Notes under the pieces: generated by a model
What the model saw: only the letters and a program-made list of their open reading frames with translations
What the model was told of the DNA's origin: nothing
The model's database searches: none
Translations under genes and position numbers: made by a program
Source of the DNA: Hydrogenophaga sp.
Lineage (GTDB): Bacteria > Pseudomonadota > Gammaproteobacteria > Burkholderiales > Burkholderiaceae_C
Assembly: GCF_026125785.1 (NCBI RefSeq)
Contig: NZ_JAHCKL010000011.1
Span: forward strand, 1-64,000
Direction: 5' to 3'
Length of the DNA: 64,000 nt
Part shown: one piece after another, positions 37,083-45,937 of the stretch
Layout: each line of letters begins with the position of its first letter
Numbering within the stretch: position 1 is the first letter of the stretch

Positions 37083-38004
37083 TCCCGCCCGTGAAGCGGG
37101 CCAGGTCTCTCCCATACAGGATCAGTGCCAGCGCCAGCAGGATCAGCGGCATCGCCAGGAACACCCAGCCGGTCAGGCGTTCGCCGCCCAGCAGCACGCC
37201 CACGCACAGCGCCACCAGCGGATTGACGAACGAATAGCTGGCGGCCAGCGCGGCCGAGGTGTTCTTGAGCAGCCAGAGGTAGGTGTTGAGAGTGACCATG
37301 GTGCCCATGACCACCAGGTAGAGCCAGGCCAGCGCCGACGCCAGCGACACCTGCGACCACGCCACTTGGTGCGCGGCGGGCTCCCACAGCCAGGCCACAC
37401 CCAGGCCCAGCAGGCCACCCAGCAGCCACTGCGCGCCCGAGGCCATGGCCGGCGGCGGCAGGGCCAGCCGGCGCGAAGCGTAGGAGCCCAGGCTCCATGC
37501 CAGCGGCGCGCCGAAGGCGCACAGCGTGCCAGCCAGGGTGGTGGAGAAATCACCTTCAAGCGCCAGCAGCACCGCGCCACCGGCGCCCAGCGCCAGGCCT
37601 ATCCAACTGGTGAACGGCACCCGCTCGCCGCCCCAGCGCGTCCACAGCGCCAGCCACATCGGCATGGTGGTGACCACCGTGGCCATCAGGCCCGAGCCTA
37701 TCCCCAGCTTCTGCGCCAGCATCACCAGGCCCATGGCCACGCAGGCCATCAAGGCGCCGATGAGCGCGCTCGCACGCCATTGCGCCGCGTTGGGCCAGGC
37801 CTGCCCCTGCCAGCGTGCGATGCCCAGCATCAGCAACCCGGCAACCACGAAGCGAGCCCCGTTGAGCAGCAGCGGCGGCAGGGTTTGCATGGCGACGTCG
37901 AGCGCGAAGTAGGTCGTTCCCCAGACGAGGTACACGATGAGCAGGGCGCCGCCCAGCCGCCATGTCTGGCGATCCAGGCGTTTGAGGTTGAAAATGGATG
38001 GCAT
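37045..38004 (-). CDS. EamA/DMT-family exporter
   Basis: 319 aa, ten hydrophobic segments in two EamA repeats (first about 18-150, with IVYLVWGTTYFALDVAMQ; second about 160-295, with NTYLWLLKNTSAALAASYSF). RhaT/YdcZ-like drug/metabolite exporters usually secrete amino acids or related compounds. Divergent from the Lrp-type regulator with a 70-bp promoter region, so control by it is likely. Confidence 0.92.
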   Translation of the reverse strand: MPSIFNLKRLDRQTWRLGGALLIVYLVWGTTYFALDVAMQTLPPLLLNGARFVVAGLLMLGIARWQGQAWPNAAQWRASALIGALMACVAMGLVMLAQKLGIGSGLMATVVTTMPMWLALWTRWGGERVPFTSWIGLALGAGGAVLLALEGDFSTTLAGTLCAFGAPLAWSLGSYASRRLALPPPAMASGAQWLLGGLLGLGVAWLWEPAAHQVAWSQVSLASALAWLYLVVMGTMVTLNTYLWLLKNTSAALAASYSFVNPLVALCVGVLLGGERLTGWVFLAMPLILLALALILYGRDLARFTGGIMRRRAPSTATR

Positions 38005-38074
38005 GACCGGGAGTTGGGAGGATAATTTCCGGCGAGGTAGATGGATTCCGTATTTTGATCAGAAATCATCCGAT

Positions 38075-38548
38075 ATGCAAGCAAATATACAGTTGGACGA
38101 GTTGGATGCCAGAATTCTTACGGCTTTGAGCGGAGACAGCCGACGTTCCTACGCCGACGTGGCTTCCGAGGTGGGGCTGTCCACGGCCGCGGTGCACGAG
38201 CGGGTGAAGAAAATGGTCGAGCGCGGAGTGATCGAGCGCTTCTCGCTGCGCGTGGACCCGGACCGCGTGGGCCTGCGCTTCACCGCGTTCGTGGCCATTC
38301 GCAACGACGGCGGCGTGCATTGCCGCGAGGTTGCGCCGCGCTTGCGCGAACTGCCCGAGGTGCTGGAGCTGCACAGCGTGGCGGGAGAGTTCGATTTCCT
38401 GGCCAAGATCCGCACCACGCACGCGCGCGCCCTTGAAGACGTGCTCTACCAGATCAAGGCGATTCCTGGCGTAGCGCGCACCACCAGCACGGTGGTGCTC
38501 AACACCGAGTTCGAGGAGCGGCCGCAGAAGTTCAACAGCACCGGTTGA
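38075..38548 (+). CDS. Lrp/AsnC-family transcriptional regulator
   Basis: 157 aa, usual length. N-terminal HTH (LDELDARILTALSGDSRRSY, recognition helix STAAVHERVKKM) and a C-terminal RAM ligand-binding domain (VLELHSVAGEFDFLAKIRT). Likely senses an amino acid and regulates the divergent EamA exporter, a common pair. The ATG at 38075 was chosen because the HTH begins 8 residues later. Confidence 0.93.
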   Translation: MQANIQLDELDARILTALSGDSRRSYADVASEVGLSTAAVHERVKKMVERGVIERFSLRVDPDRVGLRFTAFVAIRNDGGVHCREVAPRLRELPEVLELHSVAGEFDFLAKIRTTHARALEDVLYQIKAIPGVARTTSTVVLNTEFEERPQKFNSTG

Positions 38549-38566
38549 AGCGGGTTCGAGTCGGTT

Positions 38567-39814
38567 TCAGAGACGGCAGAGGGATGGCATGACCGCCAGC
38601 GTGGCCCACAGCCCCACCAGCGCCATCAGCATGCTCAGCCCGCCTGCCCAGACCAGCGAGAGCAGCCAGCCCGAGAACCCGCCGTAAGGGCCGCCCAGGC
38701 GCACCGACACCACCGAAGCGGTGGCCACCGCCGCTACCGCATGCCAAGGCAGCCAGCCACGCAGCGCCTCCATGCCCGGTGGGCGCCAGCCGCTACCGTG
38801 CAGCGACCACAGCCAGTGAAGGAACGCATCTCCACCGCGAAAGGCATAGATTGCGCCCAGCAGCAGGGCGGCATGCAGCAGCAGGCCCAGCAGGCAGGTG
38901 CCGTAGCCGCCGCTCAGGCGCAGGCCGCCAGGCATGGCGCGCGGCAGCAGGCGCAGCGCAAAGGCCAGCAGCGCCGCGCTCACCAGCAGCCATATCACCA
39001 GGGACGTGGCCGCCGCCGGCCCCAGGCAGTCCAGCGGCAGGCGCCGGCCTGGCACCAGGGGCTGGGCCTGCGGAATCAGCCAGACCGCCAGTACCGCGGC
39101 GAGCGAGACGCTCACCAGCAGCATCGCGACGGCGGTGGCCAGCGCACGCAGGCCACCCAGCCAGCCCCAGTACGGCGGACCGATGCGCCGGCCCAGGATC
39201 AACACCATGACCAGCAGCGCGGGCACCTGCGTGACCAGCAGCGCCAGCCCGATGGCCCGCGGATCGCGCACGCCGGGCGCCTGCAGGACGGCGTCGAGCG
39301 CCATGTGCGCCGGACGCCCCATGGCCTGCTGGTACAGGTCGTTCAGCAGCATGTGGGGCACCGAGCTGGCCATCGCGGCATCGCGCAGCAGGCCGGGCAG
39401 TTGCAGGTGGTTGAGCGTGAGCCAGAACAGGCCGGACTGCAGTGCCATATGGATCAGCCCATAGGCGAGAAAGGCGTAGAACGCGGTGCTGTAGCTGCGC
39501 CCGAAGGGCGGCAGGCGCTGAAGGCTGCCGGCCATCAGAGGCGTGAGCAGCATCAGCACCAGGGCCCCTGGCACCGCGAGCACGGCCGAGGGCACGATGA
39601 CCAGGAGCAGCGCGACCGCGAGCACCAGCACGATCAGGGCGCCGCCGCCTCCACCGCCTCCGCCCCCCATGGGGACACCCGAGCCACCGCCCTGCCGGCG
39701 TGCCATTTCATCGTCCCAGCGCGCCCGATCGTTGCGGCCTTGCTGGAACGCGTCCCAGTTGCCGCCTGAGAAGGGGCCCTTGTTGTGACCTGATCGGTAC
39801 GAGTCGTTGTTCAT
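38567..39814 (-). CDS. Polytopic membrane protein of unknown function
   Basis: 415 aa. The N-terminus is hydrophilic (MNNDSYRSGHNKGPFSGG) and leads to a run of nine glycines at about 51-60, followed by 8-10 transmembrane segments. No recognised family; YIP1-like topology is possible. The ATG overlaps the stop of the amidohydrolase gene by 4 bp (ATGA), so the two are translationally coupled. Longer readings reaching into the upstream gene are out-of-frame artefacts. Confidence 0.8.
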   Translation of the reverse strand: MNNDSYRSGHNKGPFSGGNWDAFQQGRNDRARWDDEMARRQGGGSGVPMGGGGGGGGGALIVLVLAVALLLVIVPSAVLAVPGALVLMLLTPLMAGSLQRLPPFGRSYSTAFYAFLAYGLIHMALQSGLFWLTLNHLQLPGLLRDAAMASSVPHMLLNDLYQQAMGRPAHMALDAVLQAPGVRDPRAIGLALLVTQVPALLVMVLILGRRIGPPYWGWLGGLRALATAVAMLLVSVSLAAVLAVWLIPQAQPLVPGRRLPLDCLGPAAATSLVIWLLVSAALLAFALRLLPRAMPGGLRLSGGYGTCLLGLLLHAALLLGAIYAFRGGDAFLHWLWSLHGSGWRPPGMEALRGWLPWHAVAAVATASVVSVRLGGPYGGFSGWLLSLVWAGGLSMLMALVGLWATLAVMPSLCRL

Positions 39815-41265
39815 GCGGCGTTGTCCTGCAATGTCCGGGCCAGCCGATTGTGGCGCTCGACCAGCGGACCCAGGTCCACGGTGGTCGGTTGTCCGTCGCG
39901 CACGACGACCCGGCCATGCACCACGGTGTGGGAGGCCTGCGGGCTGGCGCACAGCAGCAGGCTGGCCACCGGGTCGTGGACTGCGCCGCCCGCAAAGCCC
40001 AGGGTGCGCAGGTCGAACAGCGCCAGGTCGGCGCACATGCCCGGTGCGAGGTGTCCGATGTCGCTGCGTCCCAGCACGCGCGCGCCACCGCGCGTGGCCA
40101 TGTGCAGCGCATCGCGCGCGGTCATCTCTGCAGGACCGAGGTCGCAGCCGAAAAAGGTGCGGCCCTCGCGCACTTCTGGCGGTTGCAGGGCGCGGCCCAC
40201 GCGTGCCAGCAGCAGCGCCTGCCGAGCTTCGTTGACCATGTGCGCGCCGTCGTTGCTGGCGCTGCCGTCCACACCCAGGCCCACCGGCACGCCGGCGTCC
40301 AGCAGGCGCCGCACCGGCGCGATGCCCGATGCCAGGCGCATGTTGCTGCAAGGGCAGTGCGCCACCCCTGTGCGCGTGGCGGCGAACAGCGAGATGCCTT
40401 CCGGGTCCAGCTTCACGCAGTGCGCGTGCCAGACGTCGTCGCCCAGCCAGCCCAGTTCTTGCGCGTACTGCGCGGGCGTGCGGCCGAAGGCCTCGCGGCT
40501 GTAGGCGATATCGTGGTCGTTCTCGGCCAGGTGGGTGTGCAGGCGCACGCCCATGCCCTTGAACGAACGGGCCAGGGCGGCGCTTTCTTTCATCAGGTCC
40601 GGGCTGACCGAGAACGGCGAGCACGGCGCCAAGGCCACCTGCAGCATCGCGCCGTGCGCGGCATCGTGCCAGGTCTCGACCAGGCGCTGGCTGTCCTTGA
40701 GGATCGCGTCCTCCCGTTCCACCACGCCGTCGGGCGGCAGGCCGCCGGCGCTGGCGCCCACGCTCATGCTGCCGCGCGTGGCGAGGAAACGCATGCCGAT
40801 CTGCTGCGCGGCCTCGATGCTGTCCTCCAGCCGCACGCCGTTGGGGTAGATGTAGAGGTGGTCGCTGCTGGTGGTGCAGCCGCTCATCAGCAGCTCGGCC
40901 ATGGCCACCTGGGTGGATACCTGCACCATCTCGGGCGTGAGCCCTGCCCAGACCGGATAGAGCCCGCGCAGCCAGCCGAAGAGCTCGGCGTCCTGCACAC
41001 CGGGCAGGGCCCGTGTCAGGCTCTGGAACATGTGGTGGTGGGTGTTCACCAGGCCCGGCGTCACCAGGTGGCCGCGCGCGTCGATCACCTCGTCTGCCGC
41101 ATCGCGCAGAGCCGGGGGCAATTCGGCGTCGGGTCCTATCCATTCGATGGCATGGCCGCGCACGAGCAGGGAGGCGTCTTTCAACTCCCGGCTCAGCGAC
41201 GGCTCTTCGTGGTCGAAGGTGGCGATGCAGGTGGCGTTGCGGATGAGCAGGGTGGTTGGGGTCAT
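39811..41265 (-). CDS. Amidohydrolase, 8-oxoguanine deaminase-like
   Basis: 484 aa. TrzN/AtzB branch of the amidohydrolase superfamily. The metal site begins VTPGLVNTHHHMFQSLTRAL (HxH), with HTHLAENDHD, WHAHCVKLD and GLGVDGSASNDG giving the remaining ligands. NTHHHMFQSLTRA with the DAELFGWLRGLYPVW segment is what I recall from 8-oxoguanine deaminases, which convert 8-oxoguanine to urate. An alternative is another N-heterocycle deaminase. Coupled to the membrane protein downstream; the LysR gene lies 12 bp upstream on the same strand. Confidence 0.85.
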   Translation of the reverse strand: MTPTTLLIRNATCIATFDHEEPSLSRELKDASLLVRGHAIEWIGPDAELPPALRDAADEVIDARGHLVTPGLVNTHHHMFQSLTRALPGVQDAELFGWLRGLYPVWAGLTPEMVQVSTQVAMAELLMSGCTTSSDHLYIYPNGVRLEDSIEAAQQIGMRFLATRGSMSVGASAGGLPPDGVVEREDAILKDSQRLVETWHDAAHGAMLQVALAPCSPFSVSPDLMKESAALARSFKGMGVRLHTHLAENDHDIAYSREAFGRTPAQYAQELGWLGDDVWHAHCVKLDPEGISLFAATRTGVAHCPCSNMRLASGIAPVRRLLDAGVPVGLGVDGSASNDGAHMVNEARQALLLARVGRALQPPEVREGRTFFGCDLGPAEMTARDALHMATRGGARVLGRSDIGHLAPGMCADLALFDLRTLGFAGGAVHDPVASLLLCASPQASHTVVHGRVVVRDGQPTTVDLGPLVERHNRLARTLQDNAA

Positions 41266-41276
41266 GGCGGGTGGGG

Positions 41277-42185
41277 TCAGGCGCCGAGCCAGTAGTTTGG
41301 ACGCGCATACACCTTCTTCAGGTGCTCGATGAAAAAGCGGATCCTGGCCGGCAGGTGGCGTTGCTGCGGGTAGACGGCGAGGATGTCGTAGGCGGGCAGG
41401 GCGAATTCGTCGAGCACGGTGACCAGTTCGCCGCGCCGCAGTTGTGCCTGTATCTCCCAGGTGGAGCGCCAGCCCAGCCCCAGGCCCTCGCTGACCCAGC
41501 GGTGCAGCAGCTCGCCGTCGTTGCAGTCCAGGTTGCCTTCCACCCGCACCGTCACGGTCCGTCCGTCCTGCAGGAAGTACCAGCCCCGCTGCTGGCCGCC
41601 TTGCAGGTTGAAGGCCAGGCAGTTGTGCTGCCGCAGGTCGTCCAGTGTCCTGGGCTTGCCGTGCTTGCGGAAGTAGGCCGGCGTGCCGCACACCACGCGC
41701 TGGTTGGTGGCCAGGCGCACCGCCACGAAGTTCGGGTCGATGGCGCCGCCGATGCGCAGGCCCAGGTCGTAGCCCTCGCGCACCAGGTCGACCACGCGGT
41801 CCGTCAGGTTGAAAGAGATCCGCACTTCCGGGTTGGCCTTGAGAAAGGCCGCTGCGTGCGGGGCCACGTGCAGCCGGCCGAAGGCCGCGGGCGCCGACAC
41901 CACGAGGTGCCCGCTGGCACGGTGCTTCTGCGCCGACACCGTGGCCTCGGCCTGCGCCCACTGCGCCAGCAGCGTGCGGCACTCGTCCAGGAAGCGCGCA
42001 CCCTGTTCGGTGAGGGCCAGGCGCCGTGTGGATCGGTGGATGAGTTGCGTGCCCAGGCGCCGTTCCAGCGCGTCGATGCGGCGGCCCATCATCGCTGGCG
42101 TGATACCGGCATGCAGCGCGGCGGCGGCCAGGCTGCCGTGTTCCATCACCTGCACGAAGGCCTCGATTTCCTTGAAGCGGTCCAT
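41277..42185 (-). CDS. LysR-family transcriptional regulator, divergent from gcl
   Basis: 302 aa. HTH MDRFKEIEAFVQVMEHGSLA with recognition helix GITPAMMGRRIDALERRLGT; effector domain with HLVVSAPAAFGR and ARLATNQRVVCGTPAYF-type motifs of the PA2220/DsdC-like group. Divergent from gcl by 136 bp and upstream of the deaminase gene, so it may control both purine-related deamination and glyoxylate use. TGCA-N8-TGCA at 42211-42226 lies in the shared region and could be its site. Confidence 0.9.
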   Translation of the reverse strand: MDRFKEIEAFVQVMEHGSLAAAALHAGITPAMMGRRIDALERRLGTQLIHRSTRRLALTEQGARFLDECRTLLAQWAQAEATVSAQKHRASGHLVVSAPAAFGRLHVAPHAAAFLKANPEVRISFNLTDRVVDLVREGYDLGLRIGGAIDPNFVAVRLATNQRVVCGTPAYFRKHGKPRTLDDLRQHNCLAFNLQGGQQRGWYFLQDGRTVTVRVEGNLDCNDGELLHRWVSEGLGLGWRSTWEIQAQLRRGELVTVLDEFALPAYDILAVYPQQRHLPARIRFFIEHLKKVYARPNYWLGA

Positions 42186-42210
42186 GGCGGCATGTTAAAC
42201 GCGCCAGAGG

Positions 42211-42226
42211 TGCATTGCATACTGCA
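42211..42226. promoter_or_regulatory. Candidate LysR operator TGCATTGCATACTGCA
   Basis: Palindrome-like TGCA-N8-TGCA in the 136-bp divergent region between the LysR gene and gcl. It fits the general shape of LysR sites (short inverted arms), but the T-N11-A core is imperfect. Evidence is positional only. Confidence 0.3.
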
Positions 42227-42321
42227 GGTACCGAATCAACGTACCGGCGGTGGCATTCTCAAGAGAGCGGGTCTTCCCTAGCATCGATCCCAGTCCATCA
42301 ACGCTGGTAAGGAATCGAACC

Positions 42322-44112
42322 ATGGCCCGTATGACCGCGGCGCAGGCCGCCATCTGTGTGCTGGAGAAGGAAGGCATCACCCAGGCTTTCGGCGTGCCCG
42401 GCGCCGCCATCAACCCGTTCTACGCCGCCATGCGCCAGCGCGGCAGCATCTCGCACATCCTGGCCCGTCATGTGGAGGCCGCCTCCCACATGGCCGAGGG
42501 CTACACGCGGGCGAGGGCCGGCAACATCGGTCTGTGCGTGGGCACCAGCGGCCCTGCCGGAACCGACATGATCACAGGCCTGTACTCCGCGCAGGCCGAC
42601 AGCATCCCCATCCTTTGCGTTACCGGGCAGGCGCCGCGCGCACGCCTGTACAAGGAAGATTTCCAGGCGGTGGACATCGAGCGCATCGCCCAGCCGGTGA
42701 CCAAGTGGGCCGTGACCGTTCGCGAGCCTGCGCAGGTGCCACGCGCGTTCCAGCAGGCCTTTCATCTCATGCGTTCGGGGCGCCCGGGGCCGGTGCTGAT
42801 CGACCTGCCCTTCGATGTGCAGATGGCCGAGATCGAATTCGACCCCGAGACCTACGAACCGCTGCCGGTCTACAAGCCGGCGGCGAGCCGCCGCCAGATC
42901 GAGCGCGCGCTGGACCTGCTGGCCGCTTCCACCAAGCCCTTGATCGTGGCCGGCGGCGGGATCATCAACGCCGATGCGGCCGACCTGCTGGTGTCGTTCG
43001 CCGAGATCACTGGCGTACCGGTCATTCCTACGCTGATGGGCTGGGGCGCCATTCCCGACGACCATTGGCTCATGGCCGGCATGGCCGGTCTGCAGACCAG
43101 CCACCGCTACGGCAATGCCACGCTGCTGGCCAGCGATTTCGTGCTGGGCATTGGCAACCGCTGGGCCAACCGGCACACCGGTTCGGTGGAGACCTACACG
43201 CGCGGCCGCAAGTTCGTGCATGTGGACATCGAGCCCACGCAGATCGGGCGCGTGTTCGAGCCGGACTACGGCATCGTCTCCGACGCGAAGGCCGCGCTCG
43301 AACTCTTCGTGGAGGTGGCGCGCGAGCGCAAGGCAGCCGGACAGTGGCCAAGCTACGCCGACTGGGCCGGCCGCTGCGCGGAGCGCAAGCGCGTCATGCT
43401 GAGGCAGACGCATTTCGAGCAGATTCCCATGAAGCCGCACCGTGTGTACGAGGAGATGAACCAGGTGTTCGGGCGCGACACGGTGTACGTGAGCACCATC
43501 GGCCTGTCGCAGATCGCGGGTGCGCAGTTTCTTCATGTGTACGGCCCGCGCCAATGGATCAACTGCGGCCAGGCCGGCCCGCTGGGCTGGACGCTGCCGG
43601 CCGCGCTGGGCGTGGTGGCGGCGGAACCCACGAAACCGGTGGTCGCGCTCTCCGGCGACTACGACTTCCAGTTCCTGATCGAAGAGCTGGCCGTGGGCGC
43701 GCAGTTCCGCCTGCCCTACGTGCATGTGCTGGTGAACAACGCCTACCTGGGCCTGATCCGCCAGAGCCAGCGGGGGTTTGACATGGACTACTGCGTGCAA
43801 CTGGCTTTCGACAACCAGAACATGGTGAGCGACGAAGCGGGTGGGCTGCGCGGCTATGGCGTGGACCATGTGGCCGTGGTCGAAGGCCTGGGCTGCAAGG
43901 CCCTGCGCGTGACCGACCCGGAACAGCTGCAGGGCGCCCTGCGTCAGGCACAGCAGTTGGCCGCTCAGCACCGTGTGCCGGTGGTGGTGGAATGCATACT
44001 GGAGCGCGTGACCAACATCGCCATGGGGACAGAGATCGATCGCGTCAACGAATTCGAGGCCATCGACTGCCGTGCGCCCCAGGGGCTGGAGACCGCCGGC
44101 CTGCTGGATTGA
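42322..44112 (+). CDS. gcl: Glyoxylate carboligase (tartronate-semialdehyde synthase)
   Basis: 596 aa. ThDP/FAD enzyme joining two glyoxylates to tartronate semialdehyde with loss of CO2. The family-specific Val51 replaces the usual catalytic Glu ([17 protein letters not shown]), exactly as in E. coli Gcl. The ThDP motif is [20 protein letters not shown], and [19 protein letters not shown] is characteristic. The start was taken at [10 protein letters not shown], with AAGGAA upstream. First gene of gcl-hyi-glxR-ttuD. Confidence 0.97.
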   Translation: MARMTAAQAAICVLEKEGITQAFGVPGAAINPFYAAMRQRGSISHILARHVEAASHMAEGYTRARAGNIGLCVGTSGPAGTDMITGLYSAQADSIPILCVTGQAPRARLYKEDFQAVDIERIAQPVTKWAVTVREPAQVPRAFQQAFHLMRSGRPGPVLIDLPFDVQMAEIEFDPETYEPLPVYKPAASRRQIERALDLLAASTKPLIVAGGGIINADAADLLVSFAEITGVPVIPTLMGWGAIPDDHWLMAGMAGLQTSHRYGNATLLASDFVLGIGNRWANRHTGSVETYTRGRKFVHVDIEPTQIGRVFEPDYGIVSDAKAALELFVEVARERKAAGQWPSYADWAGRCAERKRVMLRQTHFEQIPMKPHRVYEEMNQVFGRDTVYVSTIGLSQIAGAQFLHVYGPRQWINCGQAGPLGWTLPAALGVVAAEPTKPVVALSGDYDFQFLIEELAVGAQFRLPYVHVLVNNAYLGLIRQSQRGFDMDYCVQLAFDNQNMVSDEAGGLRGYGVDHVAVVEGLGCKALRVTDPEQLQGALRQAQQLAAQHRVPVVVECILERVTNIAMGTEIDRVNEFEAIDCRAPQGLETAGLLD

Positions 44113-44136
44113 ACAGGAAAGACAAGGACCGACACC

Positions 44137-44949
44137 ATGCCCAAGTTCGCCGCCAACCTCTCCATGCTCTGGAATGAGCTGCCCTTTCTGGACCGCTTCG
44201 GCGCCGCCGCGCGCGCCGGCTTCCAGGCGGTGGAGTTTCTGTTTCCCTACGACTTCGCGACCGAGGAGATCGCGCATCGCCTGCGCGAGAACCGGCTGGC
44301 GCTGGTGCTGCACAACATGCCCCCCGGCGACTGGGCGGCCGGTGACCGCGGCACCGCCTGCATACCTGGGCGGGAGACCGAGTTCCGTACCGGTGTGGCG
44401 CAGGCGCTGGACTGCGCGCAGGCGCTGGGCGTGCCGCAATTGCATTGCATGGCGGGCATCGCGCCGGCGGGTGTGAGCGAGGCGCAGGCCCGGGCCACGC
44501 TGGTGGCCAACCTGCGCCATGCGGCCCAGGCCGCGCGCGAACACGGCATCCGCGTGCTGCTCGAACCCATCAACACCTTCGACATGCCAGGCTTCTTCGT
44601 CAGCCGGCCGGCGCAGGCGCTGGCCATCCTGGACGAGGTGGGGTCGGACAACCTGTTCCTGCAGTACGACCTCTACCACGCCTGGCGCATGGGCGACGAC
44701 CTTGCCCGCACCCTGCGCACGCAGTTGCCGCGCATCGCGCACATGCAGCTCGCCGATTCGCCGGGTCGCCATGAGCCCGGCACCGGCGACATGGACTACC
44801 GCAGCCTGTTCGATCTGATCGACGAACTCGGCTACGGTGGCTGCATCGGTTGTGAATACCGGCCGCGCGATGCCGGCGCGGGCGGTACCGACGTCGGGCT
44901 GGCCTGGGTGGCGGCGCATGGCCAGGCCTTGCAGGGAGAACACGCATGA
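44137..44949 (+). CDS. hyi: Hydroxypyruvate isomerase
   Basis: 270 aa, TIM-barrel xylose-isomerase-like fold. Interconverts hydroxypyruvate and tartronate semialdehyde. Typical motifs: FAANLSMLWNELPFLDRF, LHNMPPGDWAAGDRG, LLEPINTFDMPGFF (Glu metal ligand) and LQYDLYHAWRMGDD. It is 24 bp after gcl and overlaps glxR by 4 bp. Confidence 0.96.
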   Translation: MPKFAANLSMLWNELPFLDRFGAAARAGFQAVEFLFPYDFATEEIAHRLRENRLALVLHNMPPGDWAAGDRGTACIPGRETEFRTGVAQALDCAQALGVPQLHCMAGIAPAGVSEAQARATLVANLRHAAQAAREHGIRVLLEPINTFDMPGFFVSRPAQALAILDEVGSDNLFLQYDLYHAWRMGDDLARTLRTQLPRIAHMQLADSPGRHEPGTGDMDYRSLFDLIDELGYGGCIGCEYRPRDAGAGGTDVGLAWVAAHGQALQGEHA

Positions 44950-45845
44950 CCCGCGACGGACTCAAGGTGGGGTTCATCGGCCTGGGCATCATGGGCACGC
45001 CCATGGCGCTGAACCTGATGAAGGCCGGGCACGCGCTTTTCGTGGCCAGCCGCAGCCGCGTTCCGGAGGTGTTCGCCGAACAGGGCGCCACGGTCTGCAC
45101 CAACGCCAGCGAGGTGGCGCGCCGCGCCGATGTCGTCATCACCATGGTGCCCGACACGCCACACGTGGAAGAGGTGCTGTTCGGCGAGAACGGCGTGGCC
45201 CGGGGTCTCGGCAAGGGCAAGCTGGTGATCGACATGAGCTCCATCAGCCCCACCGCGACCAAGGCCTTCGCGCAGAAGATCGGTGCCCTGGGCTGCGACT
45301 ACCTGGATGCACCGGTCAGCGGCGGCGAGGTGGGCGCTAAGGCTGGCAGTCTCACCATCATGGTCGGCGGCCCGCAAGCCGCCTTCGATCGCGCCCGGCC
45401 GCTGTTCGAGGCCATGGGCAAGAACATCACCCTGGTGGGGGCCAACGGCGATGGGCAGACCACCAAGGTGGCCAACCAGATCATCGTGGCGCTGAACATC
45501 GAGGCCGTGGCCGAGGCCCTGCTGTTTGCCAGCAAGGCCGGTGCCGACCCGGCCAAGGTGCGCCAGGCCTTGATGGGGGGCTTCGCGGCCAGCCGCATCC
45601 TGGAGGTGCACGGCGAGCGCATGGTCAAGCGCGCCTTCGAGCCGGGTTTTCGCATCGAACTGCACCAGAAAGACCTGAACCTCGCACTGCAGGGTGCGCG
45701 CGAGTTGGGCCTGAGCCTGCCGCACACCGCCAGCGCCGCCCAGCTCATGCAGAGCTGCGCAGCCCACGGCCTGGCCGGTCTGGACCATTCGGCGCTGTGC
45801 CGCAGCCTGGAGATCGCGGCCAACCATGCCATCGCGCCGGACTGA
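44946..45845 (+). CDS. glxR: 2-Hydroxy-3-oxopropionate (tartronate semialdehyde) reductase
   Basis: 299 aa. Beta-hydroxyacid dehydrogenase: Rossmann VGFIGLGIMGTPMALNLMKAG at the N-terminus, substrate motif YLDAPVSGGEVGAKAG and catalytic Lys in NGDGQTTKVANQIIVALN. Reduces tartronate semialdehyde to glycerate with NAD(P)H. ATGA overlap with hyi. A divergent paralogue is at 56154-57059. Confidence 0.95.
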   Translation: MTRDGLKVGFIGLGIMGTPMALNLMKAGHALFVASRSRVPEVFAEQGATVCTNASEVARRADVVITMVPDTPHVEEVLFGENGVARGLGKGKLVIDMSSISPTATKAFAQKIGALGCDYLDAPVSGGEVGAKAGSLTIMVGGPQAAFDRARPLFEAMGKNITLVGANGDGQTTKVANQIIVALNIEAVAEALLFASKAGADPAKVRQALMGGFAASRILEVHGERMVKRAFEPGFRIELHQKDLNLALQGARELGLSLPHTASAAQLMQSCAAHGLAGLDHSALCRSLEIAANHAIAPD

Positions 45846-45937
45846 CGAGGCGGGAACGTTCAGACGGGCCAGGGGCTGGCAGGCCACCCGTTGAAACCGG
45901 TGCGTGCCGGCGCAGGCCCGCACTACACTCATCCCCC

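Noticed and set aside
38567-41308. A single 913-aa reading joining the membrane protein to upstream sequence
   Set aside because: Its N-terminal two thirds are an out-of-frame reading of the amidohydrolase gene; the ATG at 39812-39814, overlapping the amidohydrolase stop, is the real start.
42298-44943. 881-codon minus-strand open frame opposite gcl and hyi
   Set aside because: The sense strand encodes full-length Gcl and Hyi with all active-site residues; the antisense frame has no signature.
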